A DNA stretch of 64,000 nucleotides, from NCBI RefSeq assembly GCF_019355555.1, contig NZ_CP072144.1, forward strand, positions 271,821-335,820, written 5' to 3'. This stretch comes from Rhizobium sp. L51/94. Lineage in GTDB: Bacteria > Pseudomonadota > Alphaproteobacteria > Rhizobiales > Rhizobiaceae. The notes beneath the pieces are model-generated. The model was not told the origin of the DNA. It worked only from the letters and a program-made list of their open reading frames with translations, and did no database searches. Each line of letters begins with the position of its first letter. Position 1 is the stretch's first letter. Below, piece by piece: positions 28,810 through 37,617 of this stretch. The translations under genes and the position numbers were made by a program.

Positions 28810-29580
28810 TTAGTTGAAACTCGAGGTCTTTAAAAACTCGGCGAGCCGCTCGGTCTTCGGCTGTACGAACATCTCCCTGGGATCGCCCTCTTCGCAGATG
28901 ACACCCTGGTTCATGAAGATAACCCGGGACGACACCTCATAGGCAAAACGCATCTCGTGCGTGACCAGCAGCATGGTCATGCCATCTGCCGCCAGCCCCT
29001 TGATAACCTGCAGTACTTCGCCCACCAACTCCGGGTCCAGCGCAGAGGTCACCTCATCGAACAGCATCAGGCGCGGGGACATCGCAATCGCTCGGGCAAT
29101 CGCAACGCGCTGCTGCTGGCCACCCGATAGCTGGCCGGGATAGTGATTGCTGCGCGCCGAGAGGCCGACGCGATCGAGCCAGCGCTCGGCAAGCGTCCGG
29201 GCTTCGGCTTTCGGCATCTTCTTCACCTTGATGAGACCGAGCATGACATTTTCGGCCGCTGTCATATGGGGAAAGAGATTGAATTGCTGGAAGGCCATGC
29301 CCGTCAGCGCGCGCTGGCGTGCGATTTCCCGTTCGCTTTTGCGGCGGCGCGAGCTGCCTTCGATGTGGTAGCCAATCTCCTCGCCATCGAGGTTGATGGT
29401 TCCGCCCTGGAACTCCTCGAGCATGTTGATACAGCGAAGCATCGTCGTCTTGCCGGAACCCGACGAGCCGATGATCGAGATCACCTCGCCTTCCGCGACG
29501 GAACAATCGACGCCCTGCAGCACCTCATGGTGGCCGTAGGTTTTCCGCAGGCCTTTGATTTCAAGCATGGTCCTGGCCAT
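28810..29580 (-). CDS. Polar amino acid-type ABC transporter ATP-binding protein
   Basis: GlnQ/HisP-type ATPase: Walker A GSSGSGKTT, Q-loop, signature LSGGQQQR, Walker B RLMLFDEVTSALD, H-loop THEM. 256 residues from the ATG at 29580, seven bases after GAGGAGG. Forms an importer with the two permeases and the binding protein just upstream. Confidence 0.95.
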   Translation of the reverse strand: MARTMLEIKGLRKTYGHHEVLQGVDCSVAEGEVISIIGSSGSGKTTMLRCINMLEEFQGGTINLDGEEIGYHIEGSSRRRKSEREIARQRALTGMAFQQFNLFPHMTAAENVMLGLIKVKKMPKAEARTLAERWLDRVGLSARSNHYPGQLSGGQQQRVAIARAIAMSPRLMLFDEVTSALDPELVGEVLQVIKGLAADGMTMLLVTHEMRFAYEVSSRVIFMNQGVICEEGDPREMFVQPKTERLAEFLKTSSFN

Positions 29581-29592
29581 TGGCAAGCCTCC

Positions 29593-30252
29593 TCAGGATG
29601 GCAGCATGGTCTTGCGCTCGACGAATTTGCCAAAGCGCTCGATCCCGAAATTGACGACGAAATAGAGAGCGCCTGCGAGGAAATAGAACTGCAGGCTCAT
29701 GAAGTTGCGCGAGATGATTTCCTGGCTGCGCAGCAACAGCTCGGCAACGCCGATGACCGAAAGCAGCGTCGACGCCTTGACGATTTCCGCAGCCGTGTTG
29801 ACCCAGGCCGGAAGGCACTGGCGCAAGGCCTGCGGCCAGAGCACGGAGGTGAATGTCTGCGTGAATGTCAGGCCGATCGCCTTGGCAGCTTCCGTCTGGC
29901 CCCGGGGGATCGCCTGCAGCGCGCCGCGCACGATCTCGCCGACATGTGACGAGCAGAAGATGGCCAGTGCCAGCACGCCGGCAGAAAAAGGACCGAGGTC
30001 AAGACCGACGGCACTCGAGACATAGTAGCTGGCCAGAACAAGCACGAGAACCGGCGTGCCGCGGATGATGTCGGTATAGGCCCGCACGACAAACCGCAGC
30101 GCCATGTTGCCATAGGCCAGCGCGAGCCCGACGAACACACCGACGACCGACCCGGCAAGGATGGCCAGCAGCGAGATCGATATCGTCATCATCAGCCCAC
30201 TGACGATCACATAGCGGGCAATCCAGAGCTGTTCGAGGAAACTGTGGGACAT
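29593..30252 (-). CDS. Polar amino acid-type ABC transporter permease
   Basis: HisM/GlnP-type permease, 219 residues, with about five membrane segments and the EAA loop (QTEAAKAIGLTFTQTFTSVLWPQALR). The ATG at 30252 begins four bases after the stop of the preceding permease and follows GAGG; a longer open frame upstream is not translated. Confidence 0.94.
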   Translation of the reverse strand: MSHSFLEQLWIARYVIVSGLMMTISISLLAILAGSVVGVFVGLALAYGNMALRFVVRAYTDIIRGTPVLVLVLASYYVSSAVGLDLGPFSAGVLALAIFCSSHVGEIVRGALQAIPRGQTEAAKAIGLTFTQTFTSVLWPQALRQCLPAWVNTAAEIVKASTLLSVIGVAELLLRSQEIISRNFMSLQFYFLAGALYFVVNFGIERFGKFVERKTMLPS

Positions 30253-30256
30253 CGGC

Positions 30257-30919
30257 TTACCTCGGCAGCGCCAGCCGGCGCTCGAAGAAGCGCATGACGG
30301 CAGCAATGAGAAGACAGGTGGCGACATAGAGAGCGGAGGTGACCATCCATGTCTCGATGACACGGAAGCTTTCGACATTGATCTTGCGGGCGGCGAAGGT
30401 CAGTTCCGGCACGGCAATGGTCGCTGCAAGCGATGTGTCCTTGAACAGGGATATGATCGTCGAGGACAGCGACGGCAGCACGTTCCGGAACATCAGCGGC
30501 GCGATAATCGAGGTGCGGATCTGGCTTGAGGTCAGGCCGATGGCGAGGCCGGCTTCGGTCAGGCCCTTCGGAATAGACAGCAGCCCGGCGCGAAATACTT
30601 CTGCCAGATAGGCGCCCGAATAGAGGGAAAGCACCAGGATGAAGCTTTTCACCTTGTCCAGCCTGAACCCCATCTGCGGCAGCGCGAAATAGGCAAACAG
30701 GACCAGCACGAGGATAGGCAGGTTGCGTATCAGCGTCACATAGCAGCGCGCCGGGATCGCCACGAACCGCTGTTTCGACAGCAAGGCAAATGCAACCACC
30801 AGGCCAATTACGGCGCCAATCACGATCGAGATGACCGCCAGGCCGAGGCTCAACGCCAAACCGCTCCAGAGAAAATCAAAATTGCGCCAGACCGCAGAGA
30901 AATTCAGCGTGTAACCCAT
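30257..30919 (-). CDS. Polar amino acid-type ABC transporter permease
   Basis: Second HisM/GlnP-type permease, 220 residues, with membrane segments such as LALSLGLAVISIVIGAVIGL and the EAA loop (LTEAGLAIGLTSSQIRTSII). It lies 52 bases after the binding-protein gene, with a hairpin between (30939-30962). Confidence 0.94.
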   Translation of the reverse strand: MGYTLNFSAVWRNFDFLWSGLALSLGLAVISIVIGAVIGLVVAFALLSKQRFVAIPARCYVTLIRNLPILVLVLFAYFALPQMGFRLDKVKSFILVLSLYSGAYLAEVFRAGLLSIPKGLTEAGLAIGLTSSQIRTSIIAPLMFRNVLPSLSSTIISLFKDTSLAATIAVPELTFAARKINVESFRVIETWMVTSALYVATCLLIAAVMRFFERRLALPR

Positions 30920-30938
30920 GGTCGTCCTCGCAGAAACA

Positions 30939-30962
30939 GGGAGCGAGAGATGCCTCGCTCCC
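30939..30962 (-). terminator. Hairpin after the binding-protein gene
   Basis: GGGAGCGAG (30939-30947) and CTCGCTCCC (30954-30962) form a 9-bp stem with a six-base loop between the binding-protein gene and the first permease. No long U-run follows. It probably stabilises the upstream message or partly ends transcription, giving more binding protein than permease. Confidence 0.55.
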
Positions 30963-30971
30963 CTGAGCCAA

Positions 30972-31811
30972 TTACTTGAATTCGACCGGGAAGCCGATCT
31001 GCGGCGGCGTCAGGTCCTTGCCGAACCAGGTCTTGTAGGACTTCGCATAGGTATCGAACTCGACGCCGGTCATCGCTTCATGCAGCGCCGTGTTAACGAA
31101 GTTCAGCCAGTCCTGGTCACCGCGCTTGACGCCGCAAGCATAGGTCTGCGGGTTCCAGCCATAGCCGGCGTCCTTATACCTGCCGGCGTTCTGGGTCATG
31201 TACCAGGCGAGCGATGACTGGTCGGTGGCGACAGCATCGGCCCGGCCGGATTCCAGGGCCTGGTAGATGAGATCGACGGAGTCGTACTGGTCGACCTTGG
31301 CGTCCGGAAGCGCCGCGTGGACCATGGCTTCGGCATAGACATTCTGCAGCACAGATACGGTGACCGACGAGCCTGCCGCTTTCAGCGCGGCATAATCAGC
31401 ATACTGGCCGTCAGCCTTCAGCATGAGGCCGACGCCTTCGCGGTAATAGGGAATGGTGAAGGCAATCTGCTGGGCGCGCTCGCCGGTGACAGTCATGAAC
31501 TGGCAGGTGATGTCGACCTTGTTCGTGGTAATGTTCGGAATACGGGCGTCGGACGACTGGTTGACGTATTCGATCTTGTCCGGGTCGCCGAACAAAGCCT
31601 TGGCGATGATGTGGCCCATGTCGACATCGAAGCCCTGCAGCTTGTCGTCCGCACTTTTGAAGTGCCACGGCGCATTGGTGCTGCCGGTACCCATTACCAG
31701 GTGGCCGCGTGCCAGCACTTCATCGAGCTTGCTGCCGTCGGCAAGAACAGGGCTGGAAAGAGCTGCTGCTGCGGCCAGGGCGATCAGGCCGGCACGAATA
31801 GAAAAGGTCAT
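30972..31811 (-). CDS. Polar amino acid-type ABC transporter substrate-binding protein
   Basis: Periplasmic family 3 solute-binding protein. Sec signal peptide (MTFSIRAGLIALAAAAALSS, cleavage near VLADG), then LDEVLARGHLVMGTG, LQGFDVDMGHIIAKALFGD and DQSSLAWYM blocks. 279 residues from the ATG at 31811 after AAGGGGA; an earlier ATG at 31904 has no such site and would bury the signal peptide. First gene of the importer operon. The ligand is probably a small nitrogenous compound; not determined. Confidence 0.93.
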   Translation of the reverse strand: MTFSIRAGLIALAAAAALSSPVLADGSKLDEVLARGHLVMGTGSTNAPWHFKSADDKLQGFDVDMGHIIAKALFGDPDKIEYVNQSSDARIPNITTNKVDITCQFMTVTGERAQQIAFTIPYYREGVGLMLKADGQYADYAALKAAGSSVTVSVLQNVYAEAMVHAALPDAKVDQYDSVDLIYQALESGRADAVATDQSSLAWYMTQNAGRYKDAGYGWNPQTYACGVKRGDQDWLNFVNTALHEAMTGVEFDTYAKSYKTWFGKDLTPPQIGFPVEFK

Positions 31812-32178
31812 GACGTTCCCCTTAAGAAGATGATTTATTGACTGTCCAATATACCGGACATGCGTCTGTTTTACTGGATTTTGATAAAGAGCTTTATTAG
31901 CCATGAATTGTCAAGCGGACGACGCTAAAAAATTCGCACCGTTTTTCAGTGGCTAAATTTGTGGCAGTGCAGCAATTTGGGGGAACCGGAGGCCAGTCGG
32001 GAAGTGTCGGCAAAGGGCGTGACGTTGCCCTGAAATCTGCGGCTGAGGGTGGCAAGCGCAACACCGGGCATTTTCAAAATATGCCGAACAGCGCTAACCG
32101 ACCAATTAGCCTGTATTCTAGAAATACTTGCGTTTCAGCGGCCGGAAGCATGTCGCGTGCCGTCGGGCATGCCAGCGC
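31812..32178. other. Intergenic region upstream of the importer operon
   Basis: Holds the inverted repeat at 31843-31860 and a minus-strand TTGACA near 31909-31914 without a convincing -10 at normal distance. From about 31920 to 32178 I see no gene, repeat or RNA. It separates the importer operon from the 3' end of the CHASE3 gene. Confidence 0.4.
31843..31860 (-). promoter_or_regulatory. Inverted repeat, likely regulator site for the importer operon
   Basis: TGTCC (31843-31847) and GGACA (31856-31860) flank an 8-base AT-rich centre containing ATATA, 30-50 bases before the start codon of the binding-protein gene. A half site TGTCCGGTA recurs at 26360-26368 upstream of hyuA. The IclR or AraC protein of the cluster is the likely ligand. 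Confidence 0.45.
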
Positions 32179-32898
32179 TCAACAGTCTCTCTCCAAGCTC
32201 TGGCTTGGGACGGCTGCGTCAGCCCTAGGGCTTGCAACCGATGCACGCCCGGTCCTTGCAAGGTAGACTTCAATACCGGCACGGGTCAGGAAGGATGCGA
32301 GACCGACGAGGATGGCGACCACGCGGATAAGCATCTCGTCCCGATCCACCTTTGTCTGTCGGGCGGCAAGAAGTGATTTTTCGGTTTCGGTCACATCCCC
32401 AATGACCCGCCGGATGCTGTCCATCGTGGCTTTCTGCATCATTTCGAGTTCCATCGTCCTCGCCGCCTCGAAACCCTTGACGTCGTGCGTGGTTATCGAT
32501 TGCTGCAAGTCCGCGAGCTTCTCGTCGATAAGACCGTTCAGCCTGCGCACCCGTTCCACCTGAACTGTGTTGTCGGAGATCGATACCGCCAAGGTCGCGC
32601 GCAGTTGCGTCAGTCTCGTCAAGGCCTTTTCGTACGGATCCAGATAGCGGCTATCTCCGCTCAACAGGTATCCCCGCTGTCCCGTCTCGGCATCGTCGAG
32701 GCCGATCAGTACGTCTTTGGTGGTGTCTATGACCTGATAGGCGTGGACGACGAGTTGTTGATGGTTGCTCAGCAAACTATGCGTCCAGCTGGTGGCAACG
32801 ACGCCGCATGCGATGACCATACCGACCGGAATAGACCGCAGCAGCACAGGCGTCGTCAGATATGAGCGCCTCAGCCCTTGCCACGACCAGTCCATCAT
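32179..32898 (-). CDS. Stand-alone CHASE3-domain membrane protein
   Basis: An N-terminal membrane segment (SIPVGMVIACGVVATSW) is followed by a periplasmic CHASE3 sensor domain (residues ~45-180, with DAETGQRGYLLSGDSRYLDPY) and a second membrane segment near 190-210. CHASE3 domains normally feed a cytoplasmic kinase or cyclase; here only about 30 residues follow the second span, so the output domain is missing. GGGAGG precedes the paired ATGs at 32898/32895. It could be a truncated kinase or a partner for another signalling protein. Confidence 0.82.
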   Translation of the reverse strand: MMDWSWQGLRRSYLTTPVLLRSIPVGMVIACGVVATSWTHSLLSNHQQLVVHAYQVIDTTKDVLIGLDDAETGQRGYLLSGDSRYLDPYEKALTRLTQLRATLAVSISDNTVQVERVRRLNGLIDEKLADLQQSITTHDVKGFEAARTMELEMMQKATMDSIRRVIGDVTETEKSLLAARQTKVDRDEMLIRVVAILVGLASFLTRAGIEVYLARTGRASVASPRADAAVPSQSLERDC

Positions 32899-32955
32899 TC
32901 ACCTCCCGTCACGATCCTGAAACACGCAATACCTCAGGCTCGAATCCGCCCTTAC

Positions 32956-34262
32956 TTAATGGTCATCGTGCAGATAGCGTGCCTGGCGGGGGAGTCTTAG
33001 GGCGACGAGGAAGGCGATTATCATCATGATGGTGACATACCAGTAGAACAGCTGCTCGTTTCCGGCGTTCTTCATCGATAGCGCCACGAATTCTGCGGAG
33101 CCGCCGAATATAGCGTTGCCCACGGCATAAGCGAGACCCACGCCGAGGGCGCGCACTTCGGCCGGAAACATCTCGGCTTTCACGATGCCGCTGATCGAAG
33201 TGTAGAAGCTGACGATGGCGAGTGCGACCACGATCAGGACGCCTGCTATGACGGGGTCGGTGACGTGCTGCAGCGTGACGAGGATCGGCAACGTCAAAGA
33301 GTGCCGAGCCCGCCGAACAGCAGCATGTTGTTGCGGCGGCCGATCCGGTCGGACAAGGCACCGAATATCGGCTGCATGCACATGTAGAGGAACAGCGCCA
33401 CGGTCATCACGTAGCTCGCCGTTTTCACCGGCATGTGGACCGTATTGACGAGATATTTCTGCATGTACGTGGTGAAGGTGTAAAAGATCAGCGACCCGCC
33501 GGCGGTGTAGCCGAGGACCGTCAGGAAAGCGGGGGTATGATTGCGGAAAAGTGCCGAGAGCGAGCCTGCTTCCTTGCTGTTGCGGGTTTCAGCATTCTGG
33601 GTCTCCGTCAGGGTGCGACGCAGGAAGATCGATACGACGGCAGCGACGGCACCGATTGCAAAGGGAATGCGCCAGCCCCACTCGGTGATCTGTTCGCTGG
33701 TCATCAGCGCCTCGATGATGACGATCACCAGCACCGCCAGCAGTTGCCCGCCGATCAGCGTGACATACTGGAAAGACGAGAAGAAGCCGCGCCGGCCGCG
33801 CAATGCGACTTCGGACATGTAGGTTGCGGTCGTGCCGTATTCGCCGCCCACCGACAGACCCTGGATCAACCGTGCGACCAGCAGCAGGAAGGGCGCGAGG
33901 ACCCCGACCTGCGCATAGGTCGGCAGGACCGCGATCATCAGCGAGCCGCCGCACATCATCGATACCGAGATCAGCATCGAGGTCTTGCGCCCGAGACGAT
34001 CGGCGACGCGGCCGAAGAGCCAACCGCCGATCGGCCGCATCAGGAAGCCCGCAGCGAAAACCCCGGCCGTCTGAAGCAGCTGGACCGTCGGATCCTGGTT
34101 GGGGAAAAACGAGCTTTTGAAATAGAGCGCGGTGAAGGCGTAGACGTAGAAATCGAACCATTCCACAAGGTTGCCCGAAGATGCAGCCATGATCGCAACG
34201 ATGCGGTGGCGGGTTTCCTCGGCCGTGTAAGGCACCGTGGTCGTGGTGGCTGGGTCTGACAA
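32956..34262 (-). pseudogene. MHS-type major facilitator transporter with a single-base frameshift
   Basis: Metabolite:H+ symporter family (ShiA/KgtP/ProP group). Part one (34262 to about 33297) has GNLVEWFDFYVYAF, PIGGWLFGRVADRLGRK and RLIQGLSVGGEYG. It runs into a stop at 33294 right after NNMLLFGGLGTL. The other frame continues the same protein (LTLPILVTLQHVTDP ... ending at 32956). Adding one T to the T-run at 33296-33298 restores a protein of about 435 residues, the normal family length. The TTG start at 34262 is set by GGGAGGAGGA four bases upstream. It may be a true inactivating change or a sequencing error. Confidence 0.88.
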
Positions 34263-34552
34263 GATTTCCTCCTCCCGGATCATGCGGATCAACATGCAAA
34301 GCGCGTTGCGGAAGAGATCTAGAACCGCCAGCGGGAGATGCAACCTAAAAACGTAATGTTTGCGGGATGAGCCTGCCTTTTACCCAAGGTTATGAGAGCC
34401 CACGCCGGAGCACCCCGCACTGCGCACAATTGCTCTGCGGCGTCTTCCGGCGATGCGAGAATGCTCAGGAGTTTGACTGCGGCAGGCACCCCTGCATGAG
34501 GTCCACAAACGGCGACCTGCATCGCCGTTCGGAGAAACCAGGAGACCTGCAG

Positions 34553-35299
34553 CTATCCGCCGATCATCAGCTTGACGATCTCGTCATGAGTGGTTTCGGC
34601 AATCTTTCTTTCGCCGGCAACGATGCCGCGACGCAGGACGACGATCCGGTCGGAGACGGCAAAAATATCCTGCAGGTTATGGGAAATGAAAACCACGCCT
34701 CGCCCTTGCGCTTTCAGGGATTTGATGAGCGCCACGACCTTGCGCTGCTCGGGCACGCCGAGGGCTGCCGTCGGCTCGTCCATGATCAGGATGCGGGCAT
34801 TCCAGTAGACGGCACGGCCGATTGCCACCGCCTGCCGCTGGCCGCCGGAAAAGTTGCTAACCGGCGCATCGAGACGTTTTACATGGAAATCCAGTGTCGC
34901 CATCGTCTTGCGGGCAGCCTCGGCCATAGCCTGGCGATCGATGACCGGCAGGAAGCCGAAGGCCTTTTTCATCGGCTCGCGGCCGAGGAAGATGTTGGCA
35001 CCGATGGTCAGGTTATCGGCAAGCGCCAGGTCCTGATAGATCGTCTCGATGCCTTTTTCCCGCGCGTCCTGCGGCGAGGAAAACGACACAGGCTTGCCCT
35101 CGATGAGGATGTCTCCGGAGGTCGGCGGATAGACGCCGGAAATCGTCTTGATCATTGTCGTCTTGCCGGCGCCATTGTCTCCAGCCAGCGCTACCACTTC
35201 GCCGGGATGGACGACCAGCGAGCAGTTTTCCAGCGCTTTGACCGCGCCGAAGCTGCGGGACAGGTTGCGGACTTCGAGCAGAGGGGTCTGGCTATTCAT
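34553..35299 (-). CDS. Sugar ABC transporter ATP-binding protein (FrcA-like)
   Basis: Single-domain CUT2-type ATPase, 248 residues: Walker A GDNGAGKTT, signature FSGGQRQA, Walker B ILIMDEPTAALG. Most CUT2 ATPases have two such domains; the single-domain form is typical of the rhizobial fructose (Frc) system. The ATG at 35299 overlaps the permease stop by eight bases. Substrate of this copy is not fixed by sequence. Confidence 0.93.
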   Translation of the reverse strand: MNSQTPLLEVRNLSRSFGAVKALENCSLVVHPGEVVALAGDNGAGKTTMIKTISGVYPPTSGDILIEGKPVSFSSPQDAREKGIETIYQDLALADNLTIGANIFLGREPMKKAFGFLPVIDRQAMAEAARKTMATLDFHVKRLDAPVSNFSGGQRQAVAIGRAVYWNARILIMDEPTAALGVPEQRKVVALIKSLKAQGRGVVFISHNLQDIFAVSDRIVVLRRGIVAGERKIAETTHDEIVKLMIGG

Positions 35300-36356
35300 C
35301 TTGCTTTGCTCCGGTGAACCGGCGCTGGGCCTGGTCAATGAGAACCGAAATGATGATGACGACGCCCACGGCGATGAACTGCCAGAAGGGTTCGACATTG
35401 AGGAAGACGAGACCGTACTGGATGACGGCGATGACCAGCGCGCCGGCAACGGTTCCGAGGATCGATCCGGATCCGCCAAAGAGGCTGGCACCACCGATGA
35501 CCACGGCCGCAACGCAATCGAGTAACAGCGGTTCGCCCGCCTGGGCAGCACCTGCCGTGAAGCGCGCGGCATAGAGCGCACCGCCAAGGCCAGCGCAGGC
35601 CGCCGACAGCATGTAAAGCCGCATCAGATGGCGCTTGATATCGATCCCGGCGCGACGGGCAGCCTGTGCGTTGGCGCCGATCGCGTAGTTATGCTGGCCG
35701 AAGCGGGTCTGGCTGAGCAGGTAATGCATGAGCAGCACAAACACCGCCGTGACGATGACCAGGTAGGGAATGCCGAAGATGCGGCCGTTGCCCAGGATGG
35801 CGAAATAGTCGTTGTTGACAGGCACCGTCGTTCCACCGGCGAGCAGGAAAGCCGCGCCGCGTGCGACGCCGAACATACCGAGCGTGCCGATGAAGGGCGG
35901 AACTTTCAGCCGCGATATCAGCAGCCCGTTGACGACGCCCGGAATGGTGGCGACCAGGATGGCGACGAGAATGCCGAAGATCATGGCAGCCGGCAGCGGC
36001 ATGTAGAGGCCGGCTATGTTGGTCATGTGCGCAGCCACCACGGCGGCAAGCCCCATGATAAAGCCCATCGACAAATCGATGCCGCCCGAAATGATGACGA
36101 AGGTCTGGCCGATGGCAAGAAGCAGCGGCGCAACGGCAAAGATCGCGATCGACTGCCAATTGAAAGGCGAGAACACGAATGTTCCGCCGAACGAAAGGCG
36201 TGACCAGATCTCGAACACGAGGATCAGCGCGGCGAGAAACAACCAGGCACGCAATTGGGCGATCCGCGTGATCAGGCTTTTGGTCTGGTCGGCATGGTCC
36301 GCCTGAGGCGCGACATGCAGGTCCGCCTTCGGCGGGGTTTCGACAGTGCTTGTCAT
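35292..36356 (-). CDS. Sugar ABC transporter permease (FrcC/RbsC-like)
   Basis: CUT2-type permease of 354 residues with a cytoplasmic N-terminus, then about ten membrane segments, the conserved GQTFVIISGGIDLSMG early in the protein and VVIGGASLFGGSGSI near the C-terminus. It follows the binding-protein gene after 105 bases that contain a hairpin, and overlaps the ATPase gene. Confidence 0.94.
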   Translation of the reverse strand: MTSTVETPPKADLHVAPQADHADQTKSLITRIAQLRAWLFLAALILVFEIWSRLSFGGTFVFSPFNWQSIAIFAVAPLLLAIGQTFVIISGGIDLSMGFIMGLAAVVAAHMTNIAGLYMPLPAAMIFGILVAILVATIPGVVNGLLISRLKVPPFIGTLGMFGVARGAAFLLAGGTTVPVNNDYFAILGNGRIFGIPYLVIVTAVFVLLMHYLLSQTRFGQHNYAIGANAQAARRAGIDIKRHLMRLYMLSAACAGLGGALYAARFTAGAAQAGEPLLLDCVAAVVIGGASLFGGSGSILGTVAGALVIAVIQYGLVFLNVEPFWQFIAVGVVIIISVLIDQAQRRFTGAKQDE

Positions 36357-36420
36357 TTTTTCATCCAGGAGCAGGGCCTGCGGCCTAAGGCTGCATGCGT
36401 TACAAATTGACGCTGGAAAC

Positions 36421-36452
36421 CGCCCGCGGAGGATAGAGACCGACCGCGGGCG
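36421..36452 (-). terminator. Hairpin after the sugar-binding-protein gene
   Basis: CGCCCGCGG (36421-36429) and CCGCGGGCG (36444-36452) form a 9-bp GC stem with a 14-base loop, ten bases past the stop codon of the binding-protein gene. Likely an mRNA-stabilising or attenuating element within the operon. Confidence 0.6.
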
Positions 36453-36461
36453 CCCTTTGGA

Positions 36462-37454
36462 TTAGTCAGAGTAGATGTACTTCGCGACCTTTGGGTCGGA
36501 CACATTGGCCTTGTTGATGATGGTAAAGCCCGTGCCGATTGCGGTCGGGATGGAATTGCCGGTCAGGTGCGCATAGGCGGCCATGACACCGAAATAGCCG
36601 ATCTCGGCCGGATGCTGGGCGATGGCAACATCGACCAGGCCGGACTTGAGATTGTCGACCATGCTGGTCGGTGCATCGAAGGCGACGACCTTGACCGCGC
36701 CCGTCTTGCCCGCCTGCTTGACGCCTGTGGCCGATCCGAGAGCCGAAAACAGGTTGGCGCCGAACACACCGACGAGATCCGGGTTGCGGGCAAAGACTGC
36801 CTGAACCTGGGACGCTGCCTTGTTGGCATCGTTGTCGTTGAACTGCGTGTCGAGCACTTGGATATTCGGATGGTTGGCGGCCATTTCCTTCTTGAAGCCC
36901 TGCTCGCGCTGGTCGGTCGTCGAGACGCCCGGCTTGACGTTGGAGACATAGACCTTGCCCTTGTCGCCAACGGCAGTTGCCAGCGCGCGGGCAGCGATTT
37001 CACCGCCGAGCACATTGTCGGATGCGATGTAGGAGAGCGGGAAATCGGCATTGCCGGCGCCGGTTTGATACACGCCCGTGCCGATGAACGTATCGACGGT
37101 GATAACCGGAATACCGGCGTCGCTCGCCTTTTTCAGCGGCTGGACCAGCTGGTCCTTGTCGGTCGGGGCGATCAGGATGGCATCAGGCTTCTTGGCAATG
37201 ACCGCGTCAAGCACCGGCACCTGCGTGACCGGATTGAAATCGGGTGCACCCTGGAACACCAGTTGAGCGCCAACAGCCTTGGCAGCAGCCTCGGCACCCT
37301 TGCGCATGGTGATGTAGAAAGCGTCTGTGGTCAGGCCGGGTACGAGTGCGATTGTATATTTCTTGTCCGCAGCACCGGCGTGACCTGCGGTCAGGGCTGT
37401 GGATGTTACAATTGCCGCAGCAGCGGCAACCTTGAAGAATGAACGACGCTTCAT
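36462..37454 (-). CDS. Sugar ABC transporter substrate-binding protein (FrcB/RbsB-like)
   Basis: Periplasmic-binding protein of the ribose/fructose family (Peripla_BP_4), 330 residues. The signal peptide starts MKRRSFFKVAAAAAIVT: the RRxFFK pattern followed by a mild hydrophobic stretch is a good Tat signal. Binding-domain blocks include DAILIAPTDKDQL and NPDLVGVFGANLFSALG. The ATG at 37454 follows GGAGGAG. First gene of the importer operon, behind a possible operator at 37565-37578. Confidence 0.93.
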   Translation of the reverse strand: MKRRSFFKVAAAAAIVTSTALTAGHAGAADKKYTIALVPGLTTDAFYITMRKGAEAAAKAVGAQLVFQGAPDFNPVTQVPVLDAVIAKKPDAILIAPTDKDQLVQPLKKASDAGIPVITVDTFIGTGVYQTGAGNADFPLSYIASDNVLGGEIAARALATAVGDKGKVYVSNVKPGVSTTDQREQGFKKEMAANHPNIQVLDTQFNDNDANKAASQVQAVFARNPDLVGVFGANLFSALGSATGVKQAGKTGAVKVVAFDAPTSMVDNLKSGLVDVAIAQHPAEIGYFGVMAAYAHLTGNSIPTAIGTGFTIINKANVSDPKVAKYIYSD

Positions 37455-37564
37455 AGTCTCCTCCATTATGAGCTAGTGTTCTATGCTAGACGGCGTCCCC
37501 TCCTGGAAACCGGCCAACACGATCCTCATGCCGAGATGCACCTCTCGTCAAGTGAAATTTCTTC

Positions 37565-37578
37565 CTGAAACGAATTTC
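37565..37578. promoter_or_regulatory. Putative operator upstream of the sugar-binding-protein gene
   Basis: CTGAAACGAATTTC. It matches CTGAAACGTGTTAC at 38587-38600 (upstream of the SorC regulator and aldolase) at 12 of 14 positions. The dyad GAAA...TTTC is visible. Likely bound by the SorC-type regulator between the two sites. Confidence 0.45.
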
Positions 37579-37617
37579 CTTATTTTTGAATGAATGCGAA
37601 TGGACTTTCCGAGATGC

